The notes beneath the pieces were generated by a model, which saw nothing but the letters and a program-made list of their open reading frames with translations, had not been told where the DNA came from and did not search any database. This document shows positions 8,323-16,940 of a stretch of 46,738 nt of DNA, piece by piece (the stretch's first letter is position 1; every line of letters begins with the position of its first letter). The translations under genes were made by a program, and so were the position numbers. The stretch comes from Paratractidigestivibacter sp963605405 (GTDB lineage Bacteria; Actinomycetota; Coriobacteriia; Coriobacteriales; Atopobiaceae). The stretch spans positions 1 through 46,738 of the forward strand of contig CAVCUP010000022.1 in assembly GCA_963605405.1 (NCBI GenBank). The letters are read 5' to 3'.

Positions 8323-8386
8323 GGTCTCGCCCCTGTCGCCTCGGAACTAGTTGAACGAAGAGTTCCGAGGCGACAGGGGCGAGGCC
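8323..8386. repeat. Long hairpin 2 with the same loop AGTTGAACGAAG
   Basis: 26-base arms (8323-8348 and 8361-8386) pair with a single T/G position, which would be a G-U wobble in plus-strand RNA. The loop at 8349-8360 is AGTTGAACGAAG, flanked as in hairpin 1 by CT and AG. It is centred 93 bp from hairpin 1 and has no T-tract. Confidence 0.93.
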
Positions 8387-8422
8387 CAATCAGTATGCAG
8401 GAGTTGCGCTTACGTGCTGCCC

Positions 8423-8440
8423 GCCCCCTGAGCAGGGGGC
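8423..8440 (-). terminator. Possible U-less terminator hairpin of the divIVA-side unit
   Basis: GCCCCCT/AGGGGGC arms (8423-8429 and 8434-8440) with a 4-nt loop lie 37 bp past the CPBP protease stop. No T-run follows on the minus strand, so the call is weak. Confidence 0.35.
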
Positions 8441-8476
8441 TCGAGATGGGCCGGCACAGGCAGGATAGACGGTCGG

Positions 8477-9406
8477 TTAGGCAGAACGGCGCAGGTTACC
8501 CTTCTTGACCTGCACGGCCGTATAGATGATCACCGGCACGTAGGCGACCACCGTGGAGGCGAGCATATAGCCCGGGGTCACGGGGGTGGCGTCCACGAAG
8601 AAGGCGGCCATGACGACGACGGTGCCCGGCTGGTTGAAGAACGCGAAGTTCATGAAGTTGTTCACCCAGTGGCACGCGCAGCCCGGCATAAGGTCTCCAA
8701 AAGCCACATCGAGGGCATACAGGGCCGCCCCGGAGAAGAAGTAAGCGGCAAGCGACATGGCGACGTCGGCCGCCCCGCTCTGAGAGGACACCTCGGGGTT
8801 CGTGGCATGCAGGCCCATGAAGATAAGGGTGCTGACCAGGCCGGCGACGATGCAGCGGACGGTCGGGGAAATCCTGTTGCCGCAGGCCCAGCGCAGGAAA
8901 AGGCCGCGGAACGCGAGCTCTTCCCAGGTCGTCTGCATCCAGGTGAACACCAAGGCGACGAGGAAGCTCACGAGCATAGGCGCGATCCCGACGGTATTCA
9001 CGGAGACATACCCGCCGGCCACCGAGAAGATCAGCACGTTAAGGCAGAACCCGAGGAGATAGAGCAGGGCGATAATGCTGCTCTGGCGCCAATCGACGCT
9101 GCGGCCCTCTCCCGCGACGAAGTCCTTCAGGCTCGACTTGCAGATCACGCGAAGAAACACCGCAGCCATGATGAACAGCCCCGCGAACGAGAGGAAGCCG
9201 CTGAGGACGGTTTGCAGCCAGGCCCACTCGCCCTCGAAGGTTACGAACCTGAGCGGGGTGACGAGAACCGCCGCGAGCAGGGACCCGCCGATGTAGTCGG
9301 CGACGGCGAGCGCGATCCACCTCGGCAGCTTGATCTGGTCCAGCTCCAGGTGCTTGGGCTTCTTCGACTTGTCGGGCTTCGCCTCGAGCCGATCGTTTTT
9401 TGCCAT
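8477..9406 (-). CDS. CPBP (CAAX/bacteriocin-processing) intramembrane metalloprotease
   Basis: The 309-residue membrane protein has about eight hydrophobic segments after a basic, Lys-rich N-terminus (residues 1-30). The three Abi/CPBP signatures are intact: EELAFR (motif EExxxR), FMGLH (FxxxH) and HWVNN (HxxxN). The family is related to eukaryotic Rce1; in bacteria it is linked to bacteriocin immunity or processing, and the substrate is usually unknown. No bacteriocin gene is seen nearby. I start at ATG 9406 behind AAGGAGT. It lies 84 bp after divIVA, at the end of a minus-strand series, and runs into the twin-hairpin region. Confidence 0.9.
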   Translation of the reverse strand: MAKNDRLEAKPDKSKKPKHLELDQIKLPRWIALAVADYIGGSLLAAVLVTPLRFVTFEGEWAWLQTVLSGFLSFAGLFIMAAVFLRVICKSSLKDFVAGEGRSVDWRQSSIIALLYLLGFCLNVLIFSVAGGYVSVNTVGIAPMLVSFLVALVFTWMQTTWEELAFRGLFLRWACGNRISPTVRCIVAGLVSTLIFMGLHATNPEVSSQSGAADVAMSLAAYFFSGAALYALDVAFGDLMPGCACHWVNNFMNFAFFNQPGTVVVMAAFFVDATPVTPGYMLASTVVAYVPVIIYTAVQVKKGNLRRSA

Positions 9407-9490
9407 AGGGACTCCTTCCATAAGAAACCCGGCCCGGAAACGTCGCTCCGAGCCGGGAAGGCCATGCGATGTGTTGTGAGGGCGCGACAA

Positions 9491-10168
9491 CTAGTCGAGG
9501 TCGCCGAAGTCGCCGATGCCCGAGACGGTCTGCTGCGCAGCGGCGGCGTGAACGGGGGTGGGGGCGGCCACGGTCACGTCGTTGTGCGTCGTGCCATTGG
9601 AGCCGGAGAGGTTCGTCGAGATGACGCCCTGCGCGGGGAAGACGCTCTCGGCGTCGTCCATGAAGTGCTGCAGGAGCTTGGTGTACTCGCCGCGGAACTC
9701 CTCGCGGGAGGCCTTGAGGCGGTCAATCTCGTCGAGCTCGGCCTGCTTCTGGGCCAGGGCCTGGCGAATGACCTCACGGGCCTTCTGGTCAGCATCGGTG
9801 CGGATGTTCTCGGCATCGGCGCGCGCGTCCTCGACGAGCTTGTCGGCGGACTGCTGGGCCACGATGAGGACCTGCGAGATCTGGCGCTCGGTGACCTGGA
9901 TGGAGCTCTGCTCGGCCTTCTGGGAGGCGACCTGGGGCGCGGGGGAAGGCGCGCCGGCGCGCTCCTCGAGCTCCGCGACCTGCGCACGGGCGGAGGCGAG
10001 CTGGGCCTCGGTGCTGTTCAGGCGACCCTTGAGGTCGGCGATCTTCTGGAGCATCCCGTCGACCTCGGTCGAGAGCTGCTCGAGGAAAGCGTCGACCTCC
10101 TCGGTGTCGTAGCCGTGCTTAGAGGCCGAGAAGGTCTGTTGCTCGATGTCTGCGGGGGTGATGGCCAT
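9491..10168 (-). CDS. divIVA: DivIVA-family polar/septal protein
   Basis: The 225-residue protein starts with the DivIVA domain (ITPADIEQQTFSASKHGYDTEEVDAFL, about residues 3-30), which binds curved membrane. A long coiled coil follows (about 30-75 and 100-175) with a spacer rich in Ala, Pro and Ser, and a low-complexity C-terminus. It recruits division or polar-growth machinery. The ATG at 10168 has AAAGGAA in front; the ATG at 10186 lacks one. Its place downstream of sepF, proC and yggT is the standard Gram-positive arrangement beside ftsZ. Confidence 0.93.
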   Translation of the reverse strand: MAITPADIEQQTFSASKHGYDTEEVDAFLEQLSTEVDGMLQKIADLKGRLNSTEAQLASARAQVAELEERAGAPSPAPQVASQKAEQSSIQVTERQISQVLIVAQQSADKLVEDARADAENIRTDADQKAREVIRQALAQKQAELDEIDRLKASREEFRGEYTKLLQHFMDDAESVFPAQGVISTNLSGSNGTTHNDVTVAAPTPVHAAAAQQTVSGIGDFGDLD

Positions 10169-10207
10169 TGTGCCGTTCCTTTCCATACCTGGCGCGGGTG
10201 GGGCGCC

Positions 10208-10480
10208 TCAAATGCTTCCTAAATGATAGTAAATACCAGCCGCTCTATGAAGCTGAGCAAATATAGCAACAATCGGCGAAAAATCGATACCGTTCATCGG
10301 CGGAATGACCCTGCGAAACACGTTGAGATAAGGTTCCACGAGCATCCCGAGGGCGTCTCGGAAGGCGTCGACGCCGCCGCTGCCCGTGCCGCGCGGCACC
10401 CAGCTCATGAGGCACCAGACCACGATAAGGAACTCATACACGTTGAAGATCCTCGCTATGAGCGAGTACAGAGAAGCCAC
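10208..10480 (-). CDS. YggT-family membrane protein
   Basis: This 90-residue protein has two hydrophobic segments (about residues 5-30 and 65-85) around the family pattern WCLMSWVPR...EPYLNVFRRVIPP. The function is unclear; homologues sit beside sepF and divIVA in many Gram-positives and have been linked to division-site organisation or osmotic tolerance. It starts with GTG at 10480, behind GGGGG, ten bases after the proC stop. Confidence 0.9.
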   Translation of the reverse strand: MASLYSLIARIFNVYEFLIVVWCLMSWVPRGTGSGGVDAFRDALGMLVEPYLNVFRRVIPPMNGIDFSPIVAIFAQLHRAAGIYYHLGSI

Positions 10481-10489
10481 CGCGACCCC

Positions 10490-11302
10490 CTACTTCCCGC
10501 CGGCGAGCTCGGCGGCACGCGCAAGCGCGGCGTCCACGGCGGCGAAGGACCCCTCGAAGAGCATGGGCTCGAGCTCGTAGAGGCCGGCGGCGGTGGTGCC
10601 GCCGGGACTCGTGACCTTCTCGGCATAGGCGCGCGGGTGCTCTCCGGAATCGAGGAGCTGCGTGGCCGTGCCGCGCATGGTGGAGAGAAGCAGCTCGCGG
10701 CAGGCGGCGGCAGGCATGCCTGCTTTGACGCCCGCGCGAGTGAGCGTGTCCACGAACACGGCGAAGAAGGCGGGGGCGGTGCCGACGACGGCGCCCTCGA
10801 CCTCGAGCTGGTCCTCGCGCATCACGACGGCGGAGCCCAGGGCGCCGAAGACGCGGCACGCGAGCTCGACGTCGGCGCCCGTGGCGGTGGCGCCCGGCGC
10901 GACGGCCGAGGCGCCCGAGAGCACCTGGACACAGAGGTTCGGCATCACGCGGACTACGCGGGAGCCGGGCAGGGCCTCCTGGATCGAGGAGATGGGCACG
11001 CCCGCCGCGATGGAGACGACGAGGCGGCCCGCCAAGGCCTCGGCGCACTCGGCCATGACGGAGGGGAGCACCTGGGGCTTCACGGCGAGGACCACGACGT
11101 CGGGGCCCTCGGCGAGCATGGAGAGGGCATCGTCGAAGGCACGGATGCCCTTCTCGGCGAGAGGCGCGCAGCCGTGGCCGTCGTGGCCGGCGACGAGGAT
11201 GAGCGACGGCTCCCAGGCCGAGGCCTCGACGAGGCCCGCCGCGATGGCGCCGCCCATGGAGCCGGCGCCGATGATGCCGAGCTTGAGGTCTGCGTTAGGC
11301 AA
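10490..11302 (-). CDS. proC: Pyrroline-5-carboxylate reductase, TTG start
   Basis: This enzyme makes proline from pyrroline-5-carboxylate with NAD(P)H. The 270-residue protein has the Rossmann motif IGAGSMGGAIAAGL (about residues 9-22). The C-terminal dimerisation signature TSPGGTTAAGLYELE lies at about 225-240. The TTG start at 11302 is supported by AAGGAGC just upstream. Its position between sepF and yggT is common in Gram-positives; any link to division is probably co-transcription only. Confidence 0.95.
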   Translation of the reverse strand: MPNADLKLGIIGAGSMGGAIAAGLVEASAWEPSLILVAGHDGHGCAPLAEKGIRAFDDALSMLAEGPDVVVLAVKPQVLPSVMAECAEALAGRLVVSIAAGVPISSIQEALPGSRVVRVMPNLCVQVLSGASAVAPGATATGADVELACRVFGALGSAVVMREDQLEVEGAVVGTAPAFFAVFVDTLTRAGVKAGMPAAACRELLLSTMRGTATQLLDSGEHPRAYAEKVTSPGGTTAAGLYELEPMLFEGSFAAVDAALARAAELAGGK

Positions 11303-11312
11303 GTCCTGCTCC

Positions 11313-11945
11313 TTAACGCTCGAGGTCGCCGTCGGCGACGAGCTTGTTGAGGTCGGTGGCGGTGAGCTGTGTGCCCTCGGGAAGGACCACGAAGCAACGG
11401 TCGCCGAGCTCGGTGACCTCGCCCTCGATGCCCATGGCGAAACCGAAGGAGAAGTCGAGGATGCGCTTGGCGACGTCGATGTTCGTATTGCGGAACACGA
11501 GCACCACGGGCTGGTTGGTCTTCACGCGCCGAACCACCGTCTGGACGTCGTCGTAGGAGACGGGCCGGAGCACATAAGGGGGCAGCTGGCTCGGGACGGG
11601 GCGCATGCGCGCGGCCCCGCCGTACTCGGCCACAGGGGCCGGGGAGCTCGGGCTCGAGTAGGAGCCGCGCTGCATGGCGTTGGTCTCCTGGGACTCGTAG
11701 CTCGCGTGCGCCGGGCTCGGGATGCTCGAGGGCACCTGAGAGGCCACCGGTCGGCCGGAGCGGGTATAGACCGAGACGCTCTCGGCCTCGGGACGCGGGG
11801 TGTTGCCGAGAAGGCGGGGCGCGCTGCCCGTGTCGCGGCGACGCGGCTCGCGATCATAGCCGGCCGAGTCGTCCTCGTAGTAATCGTCGTCGTAATAGTC
11901 GTCCCCGCCACCGAAGCGGTCCCTCAGCGAGTCGAGAAAGCCCAT
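11313..11945 (-). CDS. sepF: Cell division protein SepF
   Basis: SepF anchors FtsZ to the membrane and stands in for FtsA in actinobacteria. The 210-residue protein has an N-terminal amphipathic-like membrane anchor (MGFLDSLRDRF), an acidic Tyr/Asp-rich linker (about residues 15-40), a disordered Ser/Pro region (about 45-115) and the SepF core (about 120-205). The core contains RPVSYDDVQTVVRRVKTNQPVVL and DFSFGFAMG. The gene lies between yggS and proC on the ftsZ side, as expected. No ftsA is present in the window. Confidence 0.95.
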   Translation of the reverse strand: MGFLDSLRDRFGGGDDYYDDDYYEDDSAGYDREPRRRDTGSAPRLLGNTPRPEAESVSVYTRSGRPVASQVPSSIPSPAHASYESQETNAMQRGSYSSPSSPAPVAEYGGAARMRPVPSQLPPYVLRPVSYDDVQTVVRRVKTNQPVVLVFRNTNIDVAKRILDFSFGFAMGIEGEVTELGDRCFVVLPEGTQLTATDLNKLVADGDLER

Positions 11946-12010
11946 GTTCTTCTCTCTTTCACGCGGCGCCGCGGCGCGGCGCAGCCGTCAGATGCGTATA
12001 GTGCGTGGCC

Positions 12011-12757
12011 TCACGCGAGCGCGTAGCCGGGGTCGAAGGCGACCCGGCCGAGCCGCACGAGGGTCGAGCCCTCCTCGATGGCGACGCCGAAGTCGTCGCT
12101 CATGCCGCACGAGAGCACGGGAAGCGAGAGCCCCGTGCGGCCCCGCAGCTCGCAGGCGAGCTCGCGGAGGCCGGAGAAGCTCCTTCTCGCCGCGTCGAGG
12201 TCGCCTCGGGGCGCCATGGCCATAAGGCCCATGAGCTCCATGCCGGGTAGGGCCGCCGCCTCCTCTGCGAAGGCACGCGCCCCGTCCGGCGAGAAGCCCG
12301 ATTTGGAGAGCTCTCCGGAGACGTTGACCTCGAGCAGGAACCCCTGCGTGAGGCCCCTCGCCTCGCAGCGCGAGGAGACGGCGCGGGCGAGCTCGGCGGA
12401 GCTCACGGAATGCAGCAGGCCGACCTTGCCGATGACCTGGTTGATCTTGTTCTTCTGCAGGTTTCCGATCATGTCCACGCGCGAGCCGGCCATCTCGGCC
12501 TCGCCGGCCATGAAGGCGAGCTTGCGGGAGAGCTCCTGCGGGCGGTTCTCGGCGAAGGCCCTCCAGCCGGCGCGCCAGGCGGCCAGCACGGCCTCGGGCT
12601 CCACGGTCTTCGAAACGGCGAGCATGCCCACCTCGGAGACGTCCCTGCCCGCACGAGCGCAGGCCTCGGCCGCGCAGGCGCAAATCCGGTCCCTGCGCTC
12701 GGCGAGAAACGCCTCGTAGGCGAAGTCAACCGGTATGTCGAGCCTGGCCTGGGCCAT
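12011..12757 (-). CDS. YggS-family PLP homeostasis protein
   Basis: This 248-residue single-domain TIM barrel binds pyridoxal phosphate through the lysine of LAVSKT (about residue 47). The family motifs ENRPQEL, DMIGNLQKNK and LSCGMSDDF follow. It buffers PLP and affects amino-acid pools; it is not a racemase. The ATG at 12757 shares one base with the stop of the upstream pgeF (TGATG), indicating translational coupling. The longer reading to 12841 is overlap only. Confidence 0.93.
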   Translation of the reverse strand: MAQARLDIPVDFAYEAFLAERRDRICACAAEACARAGRDVSEVGMLAVSKTVEPEAVLAAWRAGWRAFAENRPQELSRKLAFMAGEAEMAGSRVDMIGNLQKNKINQVIGKVGLLHSVSSAELARAVSSRCEARGLTQGFLLEVNVSGELSKSGFSPDGARAFAEEAAALPGMELMGLMAMAPRGDLDAARRSFSGLRELACELRGRTGLSLPVLSCGMSDDFGVAIEEGSTLVRLGRVAFDPGYALA

Positions 12758-13608
12758 CAGATGATCACCCCGTCGTCGATAAGGTCCCATGCGGGGGCCG
12801 CGCCCGCGCGCATCACCGCGACGGCGGCGTGGCGCCCGCACGCGCCCCTCTCGGCACGATAGGAATAGAAGCGGTCGGTGTGGGAGGCGGTCGACGCGGC
12901 GCAGCTCGCGAGGTTATCCCTGAGGACGCCGGCGTCCGTGAGGGCGCAGGCGACAGCGTAGCCCAGGTCGAGCTTGCACCGCGAGGCCACGCCCACGTGG
13001 ACGCCGTCGCCGAACTCCTTGATGAACCGGCCCATGAGCTCGGCCGAGACCTCGTAGTCGACGCCGCCGATGTGCGGGCCGATGTAGGCCTTGAGGTCGG
13101 AGGCGGAGCAGCCGCATTCCCGCATGAGAACGCCGGCCGTCTTCTGGGCGATGCGCGCGATGGTGCCGCGCCAGCCCGAGTGCGCGACGGCGAAGCCGCC
13201 GGGGGCACAGAGGACGACGGGCACGCAGTCGGCGAAGCAGAGCATCACCGGGACGTCCAGGGCGGTGCAGACGACGGCGTCGGCGCCGGAGCGGGCGCGC
13301 TCACGGGCCTCGTCGAAGGGCTCTCCGGCCGCCTCGCGGACAACGACGACCTCGTCGCCGTGGACCTGCCGCGGGTAGACGAGCCTCTGCGCGAGGTCGC
13401 CCGCCCCCACGGCGGCGAGCGCGCGCCGGCGGTTCTCGGCAACGGCCGCGGGGTCGTCCCCGCAGGCGCCGCCGAGGTTGAGGGAGGCGTACGGCGCGGC
13501 GCTCACTCCCCCGCCCCGCTCGGTGAACGCGAACGTGACCCCGCCCCCGGACTCGGCGTCCGAGAGAAGGGCCACATCGCCCGCCTTATATCTGCACAGG
13601 CTAGCCAA
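12757..13608 (-). CDS. pgeF: Peptidoglycan editing factor PgeF (laccase-domain/YfiH)
   Basis: The 283-residue protein has a DUF152/YfiH fold with metal-site residues in QVHGDEVVV, CFADCVPVVL and AHSGWRGT. The typical IGPHIGGVDYEV is also present. E. coli PgeF removes wrongly incorporated L-Ser from UDP-MurNAc precursors. Other members were described as purine nucleoside or polyphenol oxidases, so exact activity is inferred. The TTG start at 13608 lies six bases past the ftsZ stop with only a weak GTGAG site, suggesting coupling to ftsZ. Confidence 0.92.
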   Translation of the reverse strand: MASLCRYKAGDVALLSDAESGGGVTFAFTERGGGVSAAPYASLNLGGACGDDPAAVAENRRRALAAVGAGDLAQRLVYPRQVHGDEVVVVREAAGEPFDEARERARSGADAVVCTALDVPVMLCFADCVPVVLCAPGGFAVAHSGWRGTIARIAQKTAGVLMRECGCSASDLKAYIGPHIGGVDYEVSAELMGRFIKEFGDGVHVGVASRCKLDLGYAVACALTDAGVLRDNLASCAASTASHTDRFYSYRAERGACGRHAAVAVMRAGAAPAWDLIDDGVII

Positions 13609-13614
13609 GGCTCA

Positions 13615-14784
13615 CTAGATCCGGCTGCGCTTGAGGAAGTCGGGGATGTCGAAGTCGTTGCTCGAGGAGGAGCTGGACTTCGGGCGGCTCACGTTGATGG
13701 GCATCGAGGGCGCGGAGGAAGGCGCGGGCGCCGGAGCGGGCGCGGGGCGCGACGCCGGGCGAGAGGCGCTCTGCTGGCGGCTCGCGGAGGGCATGGTCAT
13801 GGTCGGCAGCGGCTGCTGGACGTTCGCGTCGTTGAAGCCGGTGGCGATGACGGTCACGCGAACCTGGTCGCCCAGGGACTCGTCGACGACGGTGCCGAAG
13901 ATGATGGTGGCGTCGGGGTCGACGTTCTGGGCCACGAGGTCCGCGGCGTCGTTGATCTCCTGGATGCCGAGGTCCTTGTTTCCGGCGATGGAGAGAAGCA
14001 CGCGGGTCGCGCCGTCGATGGTGCCCTCGAGCAGACGGCTGGAGATGGCCTCGGCGGCGGCGTCGGTCGCGCGGTTGTCGCCGGAGGCGGTGCCGATGCC
14101 CATCATCGCCGTGCCGGAGGACTTCATGATGGTGCAGACGTCGGCGAAGTCGAGGTTGATGAGGCCCGGGACGGTGATGAGGTCGGTGATGCCCTGGGTA
14201 CCCTGGCACAGCACGTCGTCGGCCATGCGGAAGGCCTCGAGCATGGTGGTCTTCTTCTCGGAGAGGTCGAGCAGGCGGTCGTTCGGGATGACGATCAGGG
14301 TATCGACACTCTCGGAGAGGTTCTTGATGCCCTCGACGGCGGAGCCGGAGCGGCGGCGGCCTTCGAAGGTGAAAGGCTTGGTCACGACGCCGACGGTGAG
14401 GGCGCCCACGTCGTTCTTGGCGATGTCGGCCACGACGGGAGCGGCGCCGGTGCCGGTGCCGCCGCCCTCGCCCGCAGTGATGAAGACCATGTCGGCGCCC
14501 GCGAGCGCGGCCTTGATCTCGTCGCGGGAATCCTCGGCGGCCTCCTTGCCGACCTCGGGGTTGGCGCCGGCGCCCAGGCCCTTGGTGATGTCGGAGCCGA
14601 TGTGGACCTTGATATCGGCGTCGGAGATGGCGAGCGCCTGGGCATCCGTGTTCACGGCCACGAACTCGACGCCGCGGATGCCCTCCTCGATCATGCGGTT
14701 GACGGCGTTGTTGCCGCCGCCGCCGACGCCGACGACCTTGATCACGGCGAGGTAGTTGCTGAGGGTGTCGGTGTCCTTGATCAT
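13615..14784 (-). CDS. ftsZ: Cell division GTPase FtsZ
   Basis: This tubulin-like GTPase polymerises into the Z ring. The 389-residue protein has VVGVGGGGNNAVNRM, the tubulin signature GGGTGTG (about residues 107-113) and the T7 loop region. A Ser/Pro/Ala-rich linker (about 320-370) follows. The C-terminal peptide DIPDFLKR binds SepF or other partners. I start at ATG 14784 because AGAGGAGG precedes it; the longer reading to 14871 adds a basic stretch without family support. It heads ftsZ-pgeF-yggS-sepF and is separated from ftsQ by about 520 bp of non-coding DNA. Confidence 0.98.
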   Translation of the reverse strand: MIKDTDTLSNYLAVIKVVGVGGGGNNAVNRMIEEGIRGVEFVAVNTDAQALAISDADIKVHIGSDITKGLGAGANPEVGKEAAEDSRDEIKAALAGADMVFITAGEGGGTGTGAAPVVADIAKNDVGALTVGVVTKPFTFEGRRRSGSAVEGIKNLSESVDTLIVIPNDRLLDLSEKKTTMLEAFRMADDVLCQGTQGITDLITVPGLINLDFADVCTIMKSSGTAMMGIGTASGDNRATDAAAEAISSRLLEGTIDGATRVLLSIAGNKDLGIQEINDAADLVAQNVDPDATIIFGTVVDESLGDQVRVTVIATGFNDANVQQPLPTMTMPSASRQQSASRPASRPAPAPAPAPSSAPSMPINVSRPKSSSSSSNDFDIPDFLKRSRI

Positions 14785-15302
14785 CGTTTCCTCCTCTTTG
14801 GCCGCGGGCCCCTGAGGACTCTGCGCCGGTTGTCTGAAAGCCCTGCGGGCCTTTGCTGGCTTCTTTGCCATCTTGGTTCCTTGCGATTGCGTCTTGCGCG
14901 TGCTCTCAAGGAGGCGCGCGTCCCAAACCCTAAAGCTCGAGTTTAGCCTTATGCCTCGGTCAAAGCGTCGTAGTTTTGCACATCGAGGCCCCGTGCGTCA
15001 AACGACATGGAGCAAACGTGAAGAAGCCAGGTGAGCGCGGGCCCCTTATGCGCGCAAAGGCTAAACCAACCCTTAAGAAGGCAGCCCGCCGAACGCGGGG
15101 GAAGCGCCCAGGGGCCCGCGCGACCAGGCGTCGGTCCTGTGCCTGAAAGGAGGACGGCCCGAAACCCAGCCGCCGCACAGCGAGCTTCGTCCCTCGACAT
15201 CCGGGCAAAAGGCCATGCTCGAGCGGCGTGAATCGGCGCGCCGCCGCGCCCGAGGGCCCGATGTCGCAGGCAAAAGGCCACATGCGTGAAGGCGAGAACT
15301 CG
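14785..15302. other. Non-coding gap between ftsQ and ftsZ with repeated and inverted motifs
   Basis: No supported gene lies here; minus-strand reading frames are Arg/Pro-rich and lack a ribosome site. The gap holds an imperfect inverted repeat (15195-15206 with 15256-15266). It also holds two direct copies of GGCAAAAGGCC...ATGC (15204-15218 and 15269-15285). It probably contains ftsZ promoter(s), but I could not fix a -35/-10 pair with confidence. No T-tract terminator for ftsQ is seen. Confidence 0.6.
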
Positions 15303-16931
15303 CTAGGCATCATCCTGGTTAGAAGCCGCCTCGGCCGAGGAAACGGCGGGAGCCTCATCGGTCGAGGCCGAGGCCGAGTCGCCGCCCGAGCCGGAAGCGC
15401 CTCCGCTCTCGTCGGAGGCGCCGCTCGCCGCCCCCTCGCCCGAGGAGTCGCCCGTCTCGCCGCCCGAACCGTCTGAGCCGCTCGAGCCGCCTGAGCCATC
15501 CGAGCCGCTCGAGCCGCCCGTCTCGCCGTCCGAGCCGTCTCCCCCGTCGGCCCCCGTGCCCTGCGCGACGTCGTCGGAGCTGACCCGGCGCACCGAGGGG
15601 GTCGAGGGAATGCGGACGTTGATGTAGGTGACCTGCCCGGGATACTTGGCGAGAAGCGCCGAGGCGACCTCCTCCTTATACGCGATGTTCGTCGCGCTGC
15701 CGAGAAGCACCCGCACGCCGCTCTCCAGCACGCACGAGACGGCGTCCGCGCTCGAGGCGTCGTAGCTCACGACCTTGGACGAGAATTCCTCAGAGAAACC
15801 TGCGCGGAAGGCCTGCACCGCGGCGAGGACGTCGTCGGTGGCGGCCGAGCCCGCGACGGGGTCGACCGTGGCCGGCACGCCCGTGACGAGGGTAACGCCC
15901 TCCGAACGGGCCTTCTTGAGCGCGGCGTCGTTCACGGACTGGCCGTCGGCCACCGTGATCTTCACGGGCTCGATCCAGGACCCGCCGCTGCCCAGGTACC
16001 ACCCGAGCGAGCCGGACGCCATCACGACGAGAAGGTCGGCGGACTGCTCGCGGATCGTCAGCTTGAGCGTGTGGGGAAACTCGCGCGTGAGCTCCACGGA
16101 CTGCACCCAAGGGTCGCGCTTGAGCTGGGCCTCGATATCGGCGACGTCGACGTTGAGCAGGGTCGTAGTGTCGGAAACGGTGAGCAGCTTGGAAGCGTCG
16201 GCCTCGGACACGTGGGCGGATGCCTCGACCACGATGCTCTCCACCGAGAACATCATCGAGTCGCGCAGCACGAAGAAGGCGATGAGCACGACGACGCCGA
16301 AGACGCAGACGGCTGCGGCGGCCAGCCCCAGGGCCTTGACGGCGCCGGCGCGCTGGTGACGCTCGCGAGCCTCGCGGCCCGAGGCGGCCGGGGTCGGCGC
16401 GCCGCCGGAAAGAAAGGAAGGCACGGAGCCCGATGAAGCCACCGCGCCCGGGGTGGCGGCGGGTCTCTTGCCGTTGATGCCGGCGAAGGGGTTCTTGAGC
16501 TCGAGCCCAGTCGACGACGCGCCGCGTTTGACACGGGCGAGGGGGCCCGTCCCCGTGCCCTTGGGAGGGGCGGGCACGGGCCGCCCGGCCCGGCCGCGCG
16601 CCTGGGACCGCGCCTGGGAACCCGTCTGCGGGCGGGTCTGGGGCCTTTTACCGGGCCCGGGGCCGACGGGCTTTCTCGCCAGGGTCATCTTGCCCGGGGC
16701 CTTAAGGCCGCCTGAAGACATGCCCCCGCCCCGACCCGAGGCGGAGCGTGACGCCGATGACGCGGGGCGCCCGGACGCAGCACGGCTCCCGGCAGGACGC
16801 GACGGGGCGCCCCCCGGCCCGAAAAGGGTGCCTTTCTTCATGGGGGAAGGCACCGGGGCGGCCTGTCTCGGCGCGCCGGAGCGCGGCGTGCCCTTGCGGG
16901 GCGTGCCTTTCCTGTTCCTATCCGCGGCCAT
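15303..16931 (-). CDS. ftsQ: FtsQ/DivIB with long disordered ends
   Basis: The 542-residue protein is about twice the usual FtsQ size. Residues 1-195 are basic, Arg/Gly/Pro/Ser-rich and contain short repeats (RKGTPRKGTPR, SQARSQARGR). A single membrane segment lies at about 198-222, followed by the POTRA domain (about 227-297: VESIVVEASAHVSEADASKLL) and the beta domain to about 440. Residues 460-542 are a Ser/Gly/Asp/Glu low-complexity extracellular tail. FtsQ bridges early and late division proteins. It starts nine bases after the murB stop, with a weak ribosome site. A longer N-terminus is common in actinobacteria, but both ends extended is unusual. Confidence 0.9.
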   Translation of the reverse strand: MAADRNRKGTPRKGTPRSGAPRQAAPVPSPMKKGTLFGPGGAPSRPAGSRAASGRPASSASRSASGRGGGMSSGGLKAPGKMTLARKPVGPGPGKRPQTRPQTGSQARSQARGRAGRPVPAPPKGTGTGPLARVKRGASSTGLELKNPFAGINGKRPAATPGAVASSGSVPSFLSGGAPTPAASGREARERHQRAGAVKALGLAAAAVCVFGVVVLIAFFVLRDSMMFSVESIVVEASAHVSEADASKLLTVSDTTTLLNVDVADIEAQLKRDPWVQSVELTREFPHTLKLTIREQSADLLVVMASGSLGWYLGSGGSWIEPVKITVADGQSVNDAALKKARSEGVTLVTGVPATVDPVAGSAATDDVLAAVQAFRAGFSEEFSSKVVSYDASSADAVSCVLESGVRVLLGSATNIAYKEEVASALLAKYPGQVTYINVRIPSTPSVRRVSSDDVAQGTGADGGDGSDGETGGSSGSDGSGGSSGSDGSGGETGDSSGEGAASGASDESGGASGSGGDSASASTDEAPAVSSAEAASNQDDA

Positions 16932-16940
16932 GAGGAGCGC

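Noticed and set aside
8207..8508. Open reading frames over the twin hairpins, with a repeated LFVQL peptide
   Set aside because: The repeated peptide comes from the identical loop read in the same frame (loops 93 bp apart). The frames consist almost wholly of hairpin arms, with no ribosome site or family support.
14949..15499. Minus-strand frames between ftsQ and ftsZ
   Set aside because: They have Arg/Pro/Cys-rich composition, no ribosome site and no recognisable domain, and they overlap the ftsQ end in another frame.
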